From contig CAMXYK010000003.1 of assembly GCA_947253155.1 (NCBI GenBank), positions 1 to 64,000 of the forward strand: DNA of 64,000 nucleotides, read 5' to 3'. The DNA is from an uncultured Bifidobacteriaceae bacterium. Lineage in GTDB: Bacteria; Actinomycetota; Actinomycetes; Actinomycetales; Bifidobacteriaceae. The notes under the pieces are model-generated. The model saw only the letters and a list, made by a program, of their open reading frames with translations, was not told where the DNA came from and ran no database searches. Shown piece after piece: positions 52,568-62,662 of this stretch (positions are counted from its first letter, which is position 1; each line of letters opens with the position of its first letter). Position numbers and translations under genes: made by a program.

Positions 52568-54277
52568 TTAGGCAACAGGAAGCTTACTCCAGTCAAACGG
52601 ATTTTCAACCAAGTAGTATGCGACGCTATCGTCTGGAGCTGGCTTAAACGGAACAGGTCTATGTTTGACTGTTGGCACAAACGGATTATCTTCTATTGCG
52701 CCTTTGTAAGGTTCAGCATCAACAGTTGTTTTAGAATACAGTTTCGGATTTCTGCGTAAAATAAACGGTCTAGTAGTATCCGGCTTCTTATTACCTTTTC
52801 CTTCAAAATAGCCAGAAGATTCAATCTTATTAAGATTGGCATGAACTGGAACTACAAGGAAGAAGTCACGCATTCTAAACGAAGAGCCTTTCCAATAGCC
52901 AGGAATTTTATCAGGACTTCCATATTGCTTAATGTCTTCAGGAGGTTCAAATGCATCAACCCATTGACCATTAACACACATATTGCCAATATTGTCATCA
53001 ACTGTTTCACCACAATATGGCAATCCCATTCCACGATAGAGTTCAAAAGCTCCAGTATCTCCAACAATCAAATGATTCTTCATCTGACTGTCTTTGTTTT
53101 TATTATTATCCTTATAAAAAATTACCCCACCAGGATCATGAGCACCATTACCCAAAGTTAAATACTCATAAAAATGAGAATCGTCAGGATATGATGGGTC
53201 ACCTGGTAAACGCAAAAATGTAAACATTGGATTTACTCGTGGATAATAATATGGCTGAAAATTCATGCAGTCGCCATCATTAGTACACCAAGTGCCAATT
53301 AAAGGAGAAGTATTCGTTGCCCAAAGTGACTTATCGTCGCTATCGCTTTCTTTTGTCATTACATTTTTTGTTTCGGAAGCATCAACACCGTAATACAAGT
53401 CAATATGACCACCTGAGAACTCTGTGCCTAAAGCGGGATTAGAAGAAATAATCTTTCCAAGATTCTTTTCTGACGAGAAGTGCGGATGCAAAGAAACATC
53501 TTTAAATCCCAAATCTCGCAACTTATCTACTGCTTTGTCCTTATCCATGCCAAATAAATCTGCAGGAACACCTTTGCCTTCAACTCCAACAGCTAAACGA
53601 ATAACACCCTTATCACTACTTACGTTTGAAACTGGCAAACCTGGCATTGGATCAGTTGCAACAACTTTCCCAGTATTAGTGGAAATAATATTGTATGTTT
53701 CAACAGGAACTCCCATTGATTTTGCTATTTTCTTAGCTTTTTCGAGAGATTGACCAACTACTCCCTTTTTAGGGATTCCAGGACCTTTTGATTCAACAAT
53801 AGTAATATGTGATGAATTTGGCACACTTTGACCAGGACGAACATTAGTAAAACGAACAAAACCGCCACGTTTAACTGCAGAAAACTCTTTAGAAACAGTA
53901 ACATTTAAACCTTGCTTACGCAGATTATCTACCGTTTTTTGCAAAGGAACACTTTTTAATGCACTAGCTTTCGGAATAAAAACCGCATGATTACTTTGTG
54001 CAGATAAATGCATTACTATAAGCGCAACCGCAGCAATAACAACAACTACTACGGCAGCAATCGAAGAAGCCAGTAGTTTAAATTGCTTTGATTTAGTAGA
54101 AGATTTCTCATTATTGCTTGGTGTAATATATATAGGCTGAGTATAAGCTACGTTTTTAGGTAGCGTATTATAATTTTCATGAGCAATATCTGAATAATTC
54201 GCGACAGCATGGCCGCATGAATCACAGAACTTACTGCTCTGTTCTAGTTTACTTCCACAATTTTCGCAAAATGCCAT
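52568..54277 (-). CDS. Zinc-ribbon, membrane-anchored PASTA-domain protein
   Basis: A 569-residue protein: N-terminal zinc ribbon with C4-x2-C7 and C18-x2-C21, one membrane helix at about 76-98, then three PASTA-like repeats at about 110-165, 170-235 and 240-305 (phrases VVGQSLEKAKKIAKSMGV and MDKDKAVDKLRDLGF). The C-terminal 260 residues carry no domain I know. PASTA modules bind peptidoglycan fragments or muropeptides, usually in Ser/Thr kinases, but no kinase domain is present here. GAGGG precedes the ATG at 54275-54277. A cell-wall sensing or scaffolding role is inference. Confidence 0.82.
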   Translation of the reverse strand: MAFCENCGSKLEQSSKFCDSCGHAVANYSDIAHENYNTLPKNVAYTQPIYITPSNNEKSSTKSKQFKLLASSIAAVVVVVIAAVALIVMHLSAQSNHAVFIPKASALKSVPLQKTVDNLRKQGLNVTVSKEFSAVKRGGFVRFTNVRPGQSVPNSSHITIVESKGPGIPKKGVVGQSLEKAKKIAKSMGVPVETYNIISTNTGKVVATDPMPGLPVSNVSSDKGVIRLAVGVEGKGVPADLFGMDKDKAVDKLRDLGFKDVSLHPHFSSEKNLGKIISSNPALGTEFSGGHIDLYYGVDASETKNVMTKESDSDDKSLWATNTSPLIGTWCTNDGDCMNFQPYYYPRVNPMFTFLRLPGDPSYPDDSHFYEYLTLGNGAHDPGGVIFYKDNNKNKDSQMKNHLIVGDTGAFELYRGMGLPYCGETVDDNIGNMCVNGQWVDAFEPPEDIKQYGSPDKIPGYWKGSSFRMRDFFLVVPVHANLNKIESSGYFEGKGNKKPDTTRPFILRRNPKLYSKTTVDAEPYKGAIEDNPFVPTVKHRPVPFKPAPDDSVAYYLVENPFDWSKLPVA

Positions 54278-54411
54278 AATTCCCTCTCTTAACTGTGCTC
54301 GCACTTACCAAATTTTAACACAATAAATCTCTCTTAGGCGAAATACCTACATGCGATTCTAGTTACACAATCTGATAAACACAAAGATATAATAATAAGC
54401 ACAACGCTTAT

Positions 54412-55779
54412 TTATTTGTCAGATTTGTGAAGAATGGCGCGGATTTGAGATAAGCGCTGAGTGAGATCATGCTCGTAGCCGCGATTCGATGGATGATAAT
54501 ATTCGCGACCAACAAGCTCGTCTGGCATGTACTGCTGAGATGCTACAGCATCCGGGCAATCGTGCGCGTACTGGTATCCTTCGTGATTGCCCCAACTTTT
54601 CATTAAAGCAGTTGGAGCGTTTCGCAAATGAAGAGGCACTTGACCAATATTTCCAGCATCAACATCTTTGAGTGCTTGATTAATAGCATTGTAACTTGCG
54701 TTAGACTTAGGAGCTGTTGCTACAGCAATCACAGCTTCGGAAAGAATAATACGCGCTTCTGGCATGCCAACTAAAGCAACCGCTTGAGCTGCAGCAACAG
54801 TTACTTGCAAAATCTGAGGAGCTGCCATACCAACTTCTTCAGCAGCAGCAATCATAATTCGCCTAGCAATAAAACGCGGGTCTTCCCCAGCTCTAAGCAT
54901 TCGCGCTAAATAGTGCAAGGAAGCGTCAACGTCACTTCCGCGCATCGATTTAATAAAAGCAGAAATCACATCGTAATGGTCGTCGCCATCTTTGTCGTAG
55001 CGAACTGTAGTTGTATCCATTACGTTAGACACAATATCTGCAGTAATAACAGGCTTCTTTTTGCCGTGCTGTAAAGCAGCATCTCCTGTTATTGCTCCTG
55101 CTGCAGCCTCTAAAATAGTAAGAGTTTTACGAGCGTCTCCACCGCTTAAGCGAATAATAGAATCTATTGCGTCTTCGTCAATTTTAAGCTGATTATTAAG
55201 ACCATTTTCGCTTGCAATAGCACGTTCTATAAGCGTATGTAAATCTTCTACACTAAGCGACTCAAGTTTTACTACTACAGACCTGCTAAGAAGCGGCTTA
55301 ATTATTGAAAAACTTGGGTTTTCGGTTGTAGCTCCAATAAAAGTTACGTCGCGATTTTCTACGCTTGGAAGCAAAGCATCCTGTTGAGATTTAGAAAAAC
55401 GGTGAACTTCGTCAATAAAAAGTACTGTTTCTTGACCTTTGCTCACTAATCGTTCGTGAGCACGATCAAGCACTGCGCGAACATCCTTAACGCCAGACGT
55501 TACAGCAGAAAGCTCTTCAAATACGCGGCCGGATTGGCGAGCAACAATATACGCAAGCGTAGTTTTCCCAACTCCCGGAGGGCCAAAAAGCACAACAGAA
55601 CTTGGAGCAGTAAGAGAGCCTTTCGATTGCGGATTTGCAAGCCTTCGCAAAGGCGAACCTTCTTTTAGAACATGAGATTGCCCAAGCACGTCGTCAATAC
55701 TGCTTGGTCGCATTCGCACAGCTAACGGACGCGTTACATCGCTAGGTGCGTTACTTGCTGCAAATAAATCCTGCTCCAT
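54412..55779 (-). CDS. rarA: Replication-associated recombination AAA+ ATPase RarA (MgsA)
   Basis: Hexameric/tetrameric AAA+ ATPase acting at stalled replication forks, 455 residues. Walker A is GPPGVGKTT, Walker B is FIDEVHR, sensor 1 is TFIGATTENP, with the SSB-interaction and MgsA C-terminal domain (HLRNAPT ... YQYAHDCPDAVASQQYMPD). Start at 55777-55779 (MEQDLFAAS) matches the family; the frame is open further upstream. A LexA-type box lies about 25 bp before it. Confidence 0.93.
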   Translation of the reverse strand: MEQDLFAASNAPSDVTRPLAVRMRPSSIDDVLGQSHVLKEGSPLRRLANPQSKGSLTAPSSVVLFGPPGVGKTTLAYIVARQSGRVFEELSAVTSGVKDVRAVLDRAHERLVSKGQETVLFIDEVHRFSKSQQDALLPSVENRDVTFIGATTENPSFSIIKPLLSRSVVVKLESLSVEDLHTLIERAIASENGLNNQLKIDEDAIDSIIRLSGGDARKTLTILEAAAGAITGDAALQHGKKKPVITADIVSNVMDTTTVRYDKDGDDHYDVISAFIKSMRGSDVDASLHYLARMLRAGEDPRFIARRIMIAAAEEVGMAAPQILQVTVAAAQAVALVGMPEARIILSEAVIAVATAPKSNASYNAINQALKDVDAGNIGQVPLHLRNAPTALMKSWGNHEGYQYAHDCPDAVASQQYMPDELVGREYYHPSNRGYEHDLTQRLSQIRAILHKSDK

Positions 55780-55802
55780 AAATACCAGCTTACAATACGT
55801 AT

Positions 55803-55816
55803 AGAACAAACGTTCG
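55803..55816. promoter_or_regulatory. LexA (SOS) box upstream of rarA
   Basis: AGAACAAACGTTCG, a GAAC-N4-GTTC dyad matching the actinobacterial LexA consensus except for the first base, 24 bp before the rarA ATG. It shares 12 of 14 bases with the uvrA box. Confidence 0.72.
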
Positions 55817-55845
55817 ATTATTGTTGTGAACTGCCAAACAAAGCA

Positions 55846-55865
55846 AGTTTACAACAGTTTACAAC
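55846..55865 (-). repeat. 10-bp direct duplication abutting helicase stop
   Basis: AGTTTACAAC twice in tandem, ending 1 bp before the stop codon (55867-55869) of the DUF3516 helicase on the minus strand. Confidence 0.8.
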
Positions 55866-55866
55866 A

Positions 55867-58395
55867 CTAGACGTGCGAAACTTGGTAATCGAAGAACACA
55901 ACTTCGCCTTCGTCTTGAGTCGTATCTAAATCAACAATGCCGGTAATAGCCCAATTATGGTCGCCGTCTGAATCGTCAATAATCTGCCGAACTTTCCACG
56001 AATGTTCACTCTTTTCTAGCGAATCGTCAAGAATAAACAAGTCGCCGCTTCGAGCCTTAGCGTCAATACCAACATACTCGTGCTCGTCGTAGTAATCGTC
56101 AAGCACATCATTCCACTCGTGAACGCCGTAACCCCAAGCTTTATCAAGCTCTCCTAAAGCATCCGCATCTTCCAAATCCATAAGTTGCACGCGGCGGAAC
56201 ATTGCGTTTCGAATAAGCACAATAAGTCCCCTGCGATCTTCAACCACAGACTCGGAAGTTCCAGGAGCCGCCATAGTTACAGCATTAGCTTCAGCATCCG
56301 AGCCGCCTGCACTCTCCCACTCATCAACCAAACTAGAATCAATCGAGCGCACAACAAGACGAAGCCACGAAATAATATCACGCAATTCTTCGTTAAGCAT
56401 ATCCTCCGGCACAGTGCGCGCAAGCGAACGGTAAGCATCCGAAAGGTAGCGAAGAAGCGTTCCTTCACTTCTAGCAATTCCATAGCGCGAAATATAGCCG
56501 GTAAAATCGGAAGCAGTTTCTACCATGTCTCGAAGCACAGATTTTGGCTTAATCCAGTAGTCGTTCGCCCACGGCACATCCTTGCGATATTGCGCAAAAG
56601 CAGGAGTTAGCAAATCTTCCAAAGGTTTAGGGTAGCTAACTTCAGCTAAACGCTCCATGCGCTCCTCGTAGTCAACGCCATCGTCCTTCATACCAGCCAT
56701 TGCAGCATCGCGAGCTTTACGCTCTTGCGCGCGAAGAACAGGCTTAGGGTCATCTAAAGTTGCTTCAACCATAGAAATTACGTCAAGTGCATAGCTTTGA
56801 GACTCTGGATCAAGAAGCTCCAAAGCTGCAAGCAAGAATGGCGAAAGCGGCTGATCTAGCGCAAAACCTTCAGGCATTGCAACATCAAGATCATAATCGC
56901 AAGAACCATCCGCACGCTCTATGCGTTCAATCACTTGAGTGTCAAGAAGCGTTTGGAAAATATCGTTGCAACGCTCAAGCAATTTCTCTTTATCTTGCGG
57001 CTTTTGCGCACTATCTTCAATAAGTTTTTCAACGCGCGCTCTAGCATCCCCACCTTGCGTAACTTCGTTCAAAATCATCGAATGCGTTACAACCATGTGT
57101 GGGTTTAAAGTTTCAGGATTGCTTTCAATAAGCTTTGTAAATGTTGGCTCACCCCACACAACAAAACCTTCTGGAGCCTTCTTACGCTTAACTTTTTTAA
57201 GCTTTTTAGGATCGTTACCAGCTTTTGCAACAGCGCGCGCGTTTTCAATCTCAAACTCTGGAGCTTCAGCTACAACCAAGCCCTCAGTGTCAAAACCCAT
57301 TCTTCCTGCGCGGCCTGCAATTTGATGAAACTCGCGAGCGCGAAGCTTACGACTATGGTTTCCGTCAAACTTTGTAAGAGCTGTGAGCACAACGGAGTGA
57401 ATTGGCACGTTAATTCCAACTCCGAGCGTGTCCGTGCCGCAAATAACAGGTAGTAATCCTTGCTGCGCAAGCTGTTCGACGAGTCTGCGGTAGCGTGGAA
57501 GCATGCCAGCGTGATGTACGCCGACACCAGTGCGCAACAGCCTTTGCAAGATCTTGCCGAAGCCGGTAGTGAACTTTGTGCCTTTAATTGCTTGAGCGAT
57601 TTTGTCTCGCTGTTCTTTGCTTGAAACTCCCGTGCTTGCGAGCGCTTGCGCGGTTTCGAGTGCTGCGTCTTGCGAAAAGTGAACTACGTAGATTGGTGTT
57701 AAACCCTTGTTAAATAAGAGTTCTACTGTTGCAGCAAGAGGCTTATCCGTGTACTCGTATTCGAGTGGGATTGGACGGGGCGCGTCAGCAATAATGTCAA
57801 CGCTTCGTTTTGTTGATTTTTCTAAGCGTTCTGCAATATCTGTTACGTCGCCAAGAGTTGCGCTCATAAGTAAGAATTGCGTGTTTGGAAGTGTAAGTAA
57901 CGGCACTTGCCAAGCCCAGCCGCGCTCTGGGTCGCCGTAGTAGTGAAATTCGTCCATTGCAACGCAATCAACTTCAGCATTTGCGCCTTCACGAAGAGCT
58001 TGGTTTGCTAAGATTTCCGCCGTGCAGCAGATTATTGGAGCATCTGCGTTAATATGCGAGTCGCCTGTAATCATACCGACGTTGTCTCGCCCGAAAATCG
58101 CAACTAAATCGAAGAATTTTTCGGATACGAGCGCTTTGATTGGAGCAGTATAGTAGGAGCGTCTGCCTGTTGCGAGTGCTGCAAAATGCATGCCGAGCGC
58201 TACTAAAGATTTTCCGGAACCTGTTGGAGTGTTTAAAATAACGTGGTCTCCTGCAAGCAAATCCATAATGGATTCTTCTTGATGCGGCCATAAGTCCACA
58301 TGCTTGTTATCTTTAACCCAATCAACAAATGCTTGAAAAATCTCGTCTTCAGTAGCATGATGCAAATCAAGAGCTAACTCGCCTAATCCAGCCAT
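55867..58395 (-). CDS. DEAD/DEAH-box helicase with DUF3516 domain
   Basis: Superfamily 2 helicase of 842 residues. Motif I is TPTGSGKS, motif II is DEFH, motif III is SATL and motif VI is IAGRAGRMGFD. The long C-terminal region (about 440-842) fits the DUF3516 group found in actinobacteria. It is related to, but distinct from, HelY at 12.7 kb. RNA or DNA substrate is unknown. Downstream of cmk-der on the same strand with 42 bp between, so possibly co-transcribed. Confidence 0.88.
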   Translation of the reverse strand: MAGLGELALDLHHATEDEIFQAFVDWVKDNKHVDLWPHQEESIMDLLAGDHVILNTPTGSGKSLVALGMHFAALATGRRSYYTAPIKALVSEKFFDLVAIFGRDNVGMITGDSHINADAPIICCTAEILANQALREGANAEVDCVAMDEFHYYGDPERGWAWQVPLLTLPNTQFLLMSATLGDVTDIAERLEKSTKRSVDIIADAPRPIPLEYEYTDKPLAATVELLFNKGLTPIYVVHFSQDAALETAQALASTGVSSKEQRDKIAQAIKGTKFTTGFGKILQRLLRTGVGVHHAGMLPRYRRLVEQLAQQGLLPVICGTDTLGVGINVPIHSVVLTALTKFDGNHSRKLRAREFHQIAGRAGRMGFDTEGLVVAEAPEFEIENARAVAKAGNDPKKLKKVKRKKAPEGFVVWGEPTFTKLIESNPETLNPHMVVTHSMILNEVTQGGDARARVEKLIEDSAQKPQDKEKLLERCNDIFQTLLDTQVIERIERADGSCDYDLDVAMPEGFALDQPLSPFLLAALELLDPESQSYALDVISMVEATLDDPKPVLRAQERKARDAAMAGMKDDGVDYEERMERLAEVSYPKPLEDLLTPAFAQYRKDVPWANDYWIKPKSVLRDMVETASDFTGYISRYGIARSEGTLLRYLSDAYRSLARTVPEDMLNEELRDIISWLRLVVRSIDSSLVDEWESAGGSDAEANAVTMAAPGTSESVVEDRRGLIVLIRNAMFRRVQLMDLEDADALGELDKAWGYGVHEWNDVLDDYYDEHEYVGIDAKARSGDLFILDDSLEKSEHSWKVRQIIDDSDGDHNWAITGIVDLDTTQDEGEVVFFDYQVSHV

Positions 58396-58412
58396 ATACG
58401 CTCCTACTTAAC

Positions 58413-58448
58413 TTTATTCGCGACTTTATTCGCGACTTTACTTGCGCT
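58413..58448 (-). repeat. 12-bp tandem repeats across cmk-der stop
   Basis: TTTATTCGCGAC at 58413 and 58425 (identical), and TTTACTTGCGCT at 58437, which holds the last codons and the stop. In-frame TAA at 58438, 58426, 58414 and 58408 on the minus strand. Confidence 0.88.
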
Positions 58449-60630
58449 TCTTTTTATCTCGCACTTTTACAGAGATTTGAATAGGAGTTCCCTCGAATCC
58501 AAACTCTTCGCGAAGAGATCGCTCAATAAAGCGACGGTATCCGTGCTCTAAGAATCCAGTTGCGAAAATTACGAAACGCGGAGGCTTAGTAGAAGCTTGA
58601 GTTGCGAACAAAATTCGCGCCTGCTTTCCGCCTCGCAAAGGATGCGGATGAGCAGACTGAATACGTCCTAAGAAAGCGTTGAGCTTGCCTGTAGGAATAC
58701 GCTTATCCCAACTATCTAAAGCTGTTCGCATAGCGCGAGAAAGTCGGTTCGTATGCCAGCCTGTTTTTGCAGAAAGATTCACGCGCTCAGCCCAAGTAAC
58801 ACGCTCAAACTCAGTCTTCCACAATCTTTCCATGCGCTGCCTGGAGAATTCGTCCATTAAATCCCACTTGTTAAACACAAGTACGATTGCGCGACCAGCG
58901 TCAACTGCTTGGCTCATAACTTTCAAATCCTGCTCTGCAATAGGCTGGGAAGAATCGAAAAGAATCAGCGCAAGTTCCGAACGCTCAATAGCAGCTTGAG
59001 TTCGAAGAGAAGAATAGTATTCAGCACCCGTAAGCTTATGCGGCCTGCGCTTAATACCAGCAGTGTCAATAAAAAGCCAGTCTTCGCCATCAACTCGCAC
59101 AACTTCATCAACAGGGTCACGAGTAGTTCCTGCCAAGTCATTTACAACAGCGCGCTCCTCGTGAGCCAAATGGTTCAAAAGAGAAGATTTACCAACGTTT
59201 GGTCTGCCTACTAAAGCAACTCTACGAAGACCTTCTGGAGTTAAGAATCCTGAAGTTTTATTCGCTTTCTTTAAAGAGTCAAGAGCTGCGTCAAGTAAGT
59301 CTCCAACGCCTCTGCCGTGCATTGCAGAAATTCCGTAAGGCTCGCCCATGCCAAGCTTCCAAAACTCTGCAGTCAAATATTCGCTTCTAGCGTCGTCAAC
59401 CTTGTTCACAGCCAAAGTAATAGGTTTTCCAGCAGCGCGAAGCATTGAAACAATTCGTTCGTCGGTTGCTGTTAAACCAACTTGTCCATCTACTAGGAAA
59501 ATCACGGCATCGCTTAAACGCACCGCCACCTGAGCTTGCTGAGCAATAGAAGAATCAATACCTTCAACATCAGCTTCCCAACCGCCAGTATCTACCAGCT
59601 TAAAATTGGTTCCAGCCCATTCAGCATCGTAGCTTACGCGATCTCTCGTAACGCCCGGAGTGTCTTCTACAACAGCAACTCTGTGACCCAAAATACGGTT
59701 TACAAGCGTTGATTTTCCAACGTTTGGTCTACCAATTACAGCGATTACGCCAACAGCTTTGGAATCTTTTTTCTCGTCCAGTTGTGCAAAATCTCCGCTA
59801 AGAAGAGCGCGATCTTCATCGTCAAGATCGTAGCCTTCAAGATTTGCAGCGTAACGGTCGTACTCATCCTGCTCAATAGCGTCATCAACAATTTCAACAA
59901 GCGCGTCAAGCGTCTGTTCAAAAGTTAAATCTGAATTATCGAGCGTAGTTACGCCGTCTGCAGCAGAGAGGAAACTCGTAACTTTCGCATCTTTAGCGTC
60001 GCGAGCGCGAATATCGTCTTCCTCTAAAGATTCATTATTTTGCAAACCTTCTTTAGAAATCTCCTGCTTGTTTCTGCGAGCTTGACGCACTTCTTCACGC
60101 GCAGTAAGCAGCACTCGAACTTGAGCATTAGGAGCCACAACAGTAGTAATATCGCGGCCTTCCGCAACAATTCCCTCACCTTTAGAGAAAGAATCATCCG
60201 CAGATTCGGCAGAAATATATGCGCGTTGAGCTGCAATAAGCATGCGGCGAACTGCAGGAATTGAAGAAACAGTAGATACGTGAGAAGAAACTTCGCTGGA
60301 ACGCAACTCTTCGCTAATATCCTCACCGTCGACTACTACCACAGGATTTTTTGGATCAACACTAAAAGTTACGTGATCTTCAGTAAACAGAGCGCCAACA
60401 GCTTCAACAATTTGGTTAAAACGTTCACTATCAGCATCGTTTACAGGCTGACCTTCATCATCTAAAGAAAGCTGAGTGCTTAAGTCGATTCCTTTTTGCA
60501 TGCACCACCATGCAGCCGCACGATACATTGCACCCGTATCAAGATACGCAAAACCGTAGTATTGTGCTAAAGCGCGAGAAGTAGAAGACTTGCCTACTCC
60601 TGCTGGTCCATCAATTGCTACACAAATCAC
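58438..60630 (-). CDS. der: Bifunctional cytidylate kinase / GTPase Der
   Basis: A 730-residue fusion. Residues about 1-230 are cytidylate kinase (Walker [13 protein letters not shown], then [12 protein letters not shown]), which makes CDP from CMP. Residues about 290-730 are the ribosome-assembly GTPase Der (EngA) with two G domains ([48 protein letters not shown]) and a KH-like C-terminus. The linker between them is acidic. Such fusions are known in bifidobacteria-type actinobacteria. The start overlaps the stop of the pseudouridine synthase gene by 4 bp. Confidence 0.95.
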   Translation of the reverse strand: MICVAIDGPAGVGKSSTSRALAQYYGFAYLDTGAMYRAAAWWCMQKGIDLSTQLSLDDEGQPVNDADSERFNQIVEAVGALFTEDHVTFSVDPKNPVVVVDGEDISEELRSSEVSSHVSTVSSIPAVRRMLIAAQRAYISAESADDSFSKGEGIVAEGRDITTVVAPNAQVRVLLTAREEVRQARRNKQEISKEGLQNNESLEEDDIRARDAKDAKVTSFLSAADGVTTLDNSDLTFEQTLDALVEIVDDAIEQDEYDRYAANLEGYDLDDEDRALLSGDFAQLDEKKDSKAVGVIAVIGRPNVGKSTLVNRILGHRVAVVEDTPGVTRDRVSYDAEWAGTNFKLVDTGGWEADVEGIDSSIAQQAQVAVRLSDAVIFLVDGQVGLTATDERIVSMLRAAGKPITLAVNKVDDARSEYLTAEFWKLGMGEPYGISAMHGRGVGDLLDAALDSLKKANKTSGFLTPEGLRRVALVGRPNVGKSSLLNHLAHEERAVVNDLAGTTRDPVDEVVRVDGEDWLFIDTAGIKRRPHKLTGAEYYSSLRTQAAIERSELALILFDSSQPIAEQDLKVMSQAVDAGRAIVLVFNKWDLMDEFSRQRMERLWKTEFERVTWAERVNLSAKTGWHTNRLSRAMRTALDSWDKRIPTGKLNAFLGRIQSAHPHPLRGGKQARILFATQASTKPPRFVIFATGFLEHGYRRFIERSLREEFGFEGTPIQISVKVRDKKKRK

Positions 60631-61400
60631 AGGCCAACCTCCTTAGAAAGCGAGCGCACTTCTGTTTGAGAAAGAACACGGTAAGATCCAGCTTTTAAGT
60701 CCCCTAATTTAATAGGGCCGATTTGCGTGCGAACTAGTCGCTTTACCGGGTATCCTACAGCACCAAAAATTCGGCGAACAATACGATTTTTACCAGAGTG
60801 CAAAACGACTTTTACCATAGTCGTGTCGTGATTTTGGTCGATTATTGCGCAACGGTCGAGCTTAATCCAACCGTCTTCAAGATTTACGCCTTGAGAAACC
60901 AAGCGGCGGCAAACCATGCCGTTGATTTTCCCTTCAACTGTTGCAATATAGGTTTTTTCAACCTCATACTTTGGGTGCATCACATGCTGGCTTAGCTCAC
61001 CATCGTTGGTCATTAAAATAAGACCTTCTGAATCGTAATCCAAGCGTCCCATGTGGAAGATTCTCTCGTACTTGTCGCCCACAATGTCTCGCAAAGTGAA
61101 TCGACCTTTTGGATCATCCATTGCGCTTAACACTCGCTTAGGCTTGTGCAATGCGAGAGTTACGAGCTTTGTATTGAACTTTACGCGAGATCCGTCAACG
61201 CGCACTTTTTGACGTTTTGGATCTACTCTAGTGCCAAGTGTTGTAACCAATTCGTCGTCTACTTCAACACGCCCGTCAAGAATAATTTCCTCACATTTGC
61301 GTCTTGAACCAAATCCCGCTTCCGCAAGTAGCTTCTGCAGTCGAATGGCGTTGTTGTCATCTGAATGCGCCTGATTGGCGCGGGAATATGCGTTTGGCAT
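60627..61400 (-). CDS. rluB: Pseudouridine synthase, RsuA/RluB family
   Basis: rRNA-modifying enzyme of 257 residues. An N-terminal S4 RNA-binding domain (about 18-75, starting [20 protein letters not shown]) is followed by the catalytic domain with the active-site aspartate in [17 protein letters not shown]. RluB (23S rRNA) is more likely than RsuA by position next to cmk-der, but the target is not proven. GGGAGA precedes the ATG. Confidence 0.9.
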   Translation of the reverse strand: MPNAYSRANQAHSDDNNAIRLQKLLAEAGFGSRRKCEEIILDGRVEVDDELVTTLGTRVDPKRQKVRVDGSRVKFNTKLVTLALHKPKRVLSAMDDPKGRFTLRDIVGDKYERIFHMGRLDYDSEGLILMTNDGELSQHVMHPKYEVEKTYIATVEGKINGMVCRRLVSQGVNLEDGWIKLDRCAIIDQNHDTTMVKVVLHSGKNRIVRRIFGAVGYPVKRLVRTQIGPIKLGDLKAGSYRVLSQTEVRSLSKEVGL

Positions 61401-61605
61401 CGTTCTCCCAACGTGACCTCATGAATTGCAAGCGATTATTTGCTCAAAATTTACAAATTAAGCGGTCTAAATGCAAGCAATTCTATATTTATAAACTTGT
61501 ATATTTTGTGGTTATTTATGCAAATTGTAACAAATTAGAAAAATACCACGTTTTTCTATGCTACCGTATGGCATAGCCGTGTTACTATAACATAGGTTTT
61601 ATTAT

Positions 61606-61626
61606 GTTGCAATAACTAGATGCAAC
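61606..61626. promoter_or_regulatory. Operator-like dyad before the aquaporin gene
   Basis: GTTGCA-N9-TGCAAC, perfect 6-bp arms, 23 bp before the ATG at 61649 and downstream of TATAAC (61586-61591), a possible -10. A hairpin CTATGC/GCATAG (61556-61576) lies just before. Repressor site or 5' leader structure; not identified. Confidence 0.3.
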
Positions 61627-61648
61627 ACGAACTATAGTAAGGAATGTT

Positions 61649-62617
61649 ATGACTCAAGTACCAGAAAACTCTTCTGTGCAATCAAAATCTCAATCTCCAC
61701 TTGTTATTCGAGTTGCTACAGAGTTTATTGCAACTTTGTTTGCTATGTTTGCTATTTATACTTTTTATTCGCTGGCAACAGCAATGTATGGCATTAATAT
61801 TTTGATGATTGCCATCGGCACAGGAGTTGCTTATGCTGCTGCAACAATTATTGCAGCTAGAATCTCTGGAGGTCATCTTAATCCTGCTGTAACTGTTGCT
61901 TCTATGCTTACAGGACGCACTTCATATCTTGCAGGTTTCTGCTACATTGTTGCTCAAGTTCTTGGCGCAATTGCAGCTGCAGGCTTGTTCGTTTTTATTT
62001 TGCCGCAAACGCAAATAGTTAAGGATACTAACTGGTTTGCTCCAGTAGTAAACGGTTTTGAAAATGGTTCTATTTCCGCAAGCCAGTTGAAAAGTGTGAA
62101 TGCTTCCTTCGGTATTATTACTGCTTTTGTTGTTGAAGTTATTGCAGCAGCACTTGTAATCGCTACTTCAATTAGTCAAACCAAGGATAATGGCAAAACT
62201 CGTAGCAATTACGCAGTTAACATGGGTCTTTCATATGCTGCAGGAACCTTTATGACTTATCAAATTACGGGAGCTGGCTTAAATCCTGCAAGATCCACTG
62301 GTATTGCTGTTTTTACGATTACGCGCGATTTGGAAGTTAAGCCATATACGCAATTGTGGGCTTTCTGGATTGCTCCAATTTTTGCGGCAGCACTTGTTGG
62401 TTTTGTTACTTTGCTTACTAAATTACTTACAGCTTCTGCGAATATTGATAATAACAAATCAGGTTACGCTCATGCAAAAAACGCTAATCAAGCTCCAGTA
62501 GCAATTCAAAATTATGATGAAAATTCAGCTAATTTTGGATTTAGTGAAGCAAATAGTATTAACAACATGCAGAGCGATGCTACTAACTTGAGCAATTTCC
62601 AAGAAAATTATAAATAG
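61649..62617 (+). CDS. MIP-family aquaporin / small-solute channel
   Basis: Integral membrane channel, 322 residues, six helices plus the two half-helix loops with NPA motifs (GGHLNPAVT at about 73-81 and GLNPARS at about 209-215). The water-channel-like filter suggests water or small neutral solutes; AqpZ- versus GlpF-type cannot be decided. A C-terminal tail of about 55 Asn/Ser-rich residues is unusual. AAGGAATG precedes the ATG. The stop codon opens a long run of in-frame stops. Confidence 0.9.
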   Translation: MTQVPENSSVQSKSQSPLVIRVATEFIATLFAMFAIYTFYSLATAMYGINILMIAIGTGVAYAAATIIAARISGGHLNPAVTVASMLTGRTSYLAGFCYIVAQVLGAIAAAGLFVFILPQTQIVKDTNWFAPVVNGFENGSISASQLKSVNASFGIITAFVVEVIAAALVIATSISQTKDNGKTRSNYAVNMGLSYAAGTFMTYQITGAGLNPARSTGIAVFTITRDLEVKPYTQLWAFWIAPIFAAALVGFVTLLTKLLTASANIDNNKSGYAHAKNANQAPVAIQNYDENSANFGFSEANSINNMQSDATNLSNFQENYK

Positions 62618-62662
62618 TAGTAAAAATAGTAAAAATAGTAAAAAAAATAGTAATAAATGTAG
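62615..62662 (+). repeat. Stop-codon ladder after the aquaporin gene
   Basis: TAAAAATAG repeats (62621, 62630, and longer at 62639) directly after the stop, in frame with it. In-frame stops fall at 62615, 62618, 62621, 62627, 62630, 62636, 62639, 62648, 62651, 62654 and 62660. Confidence 0.85.
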
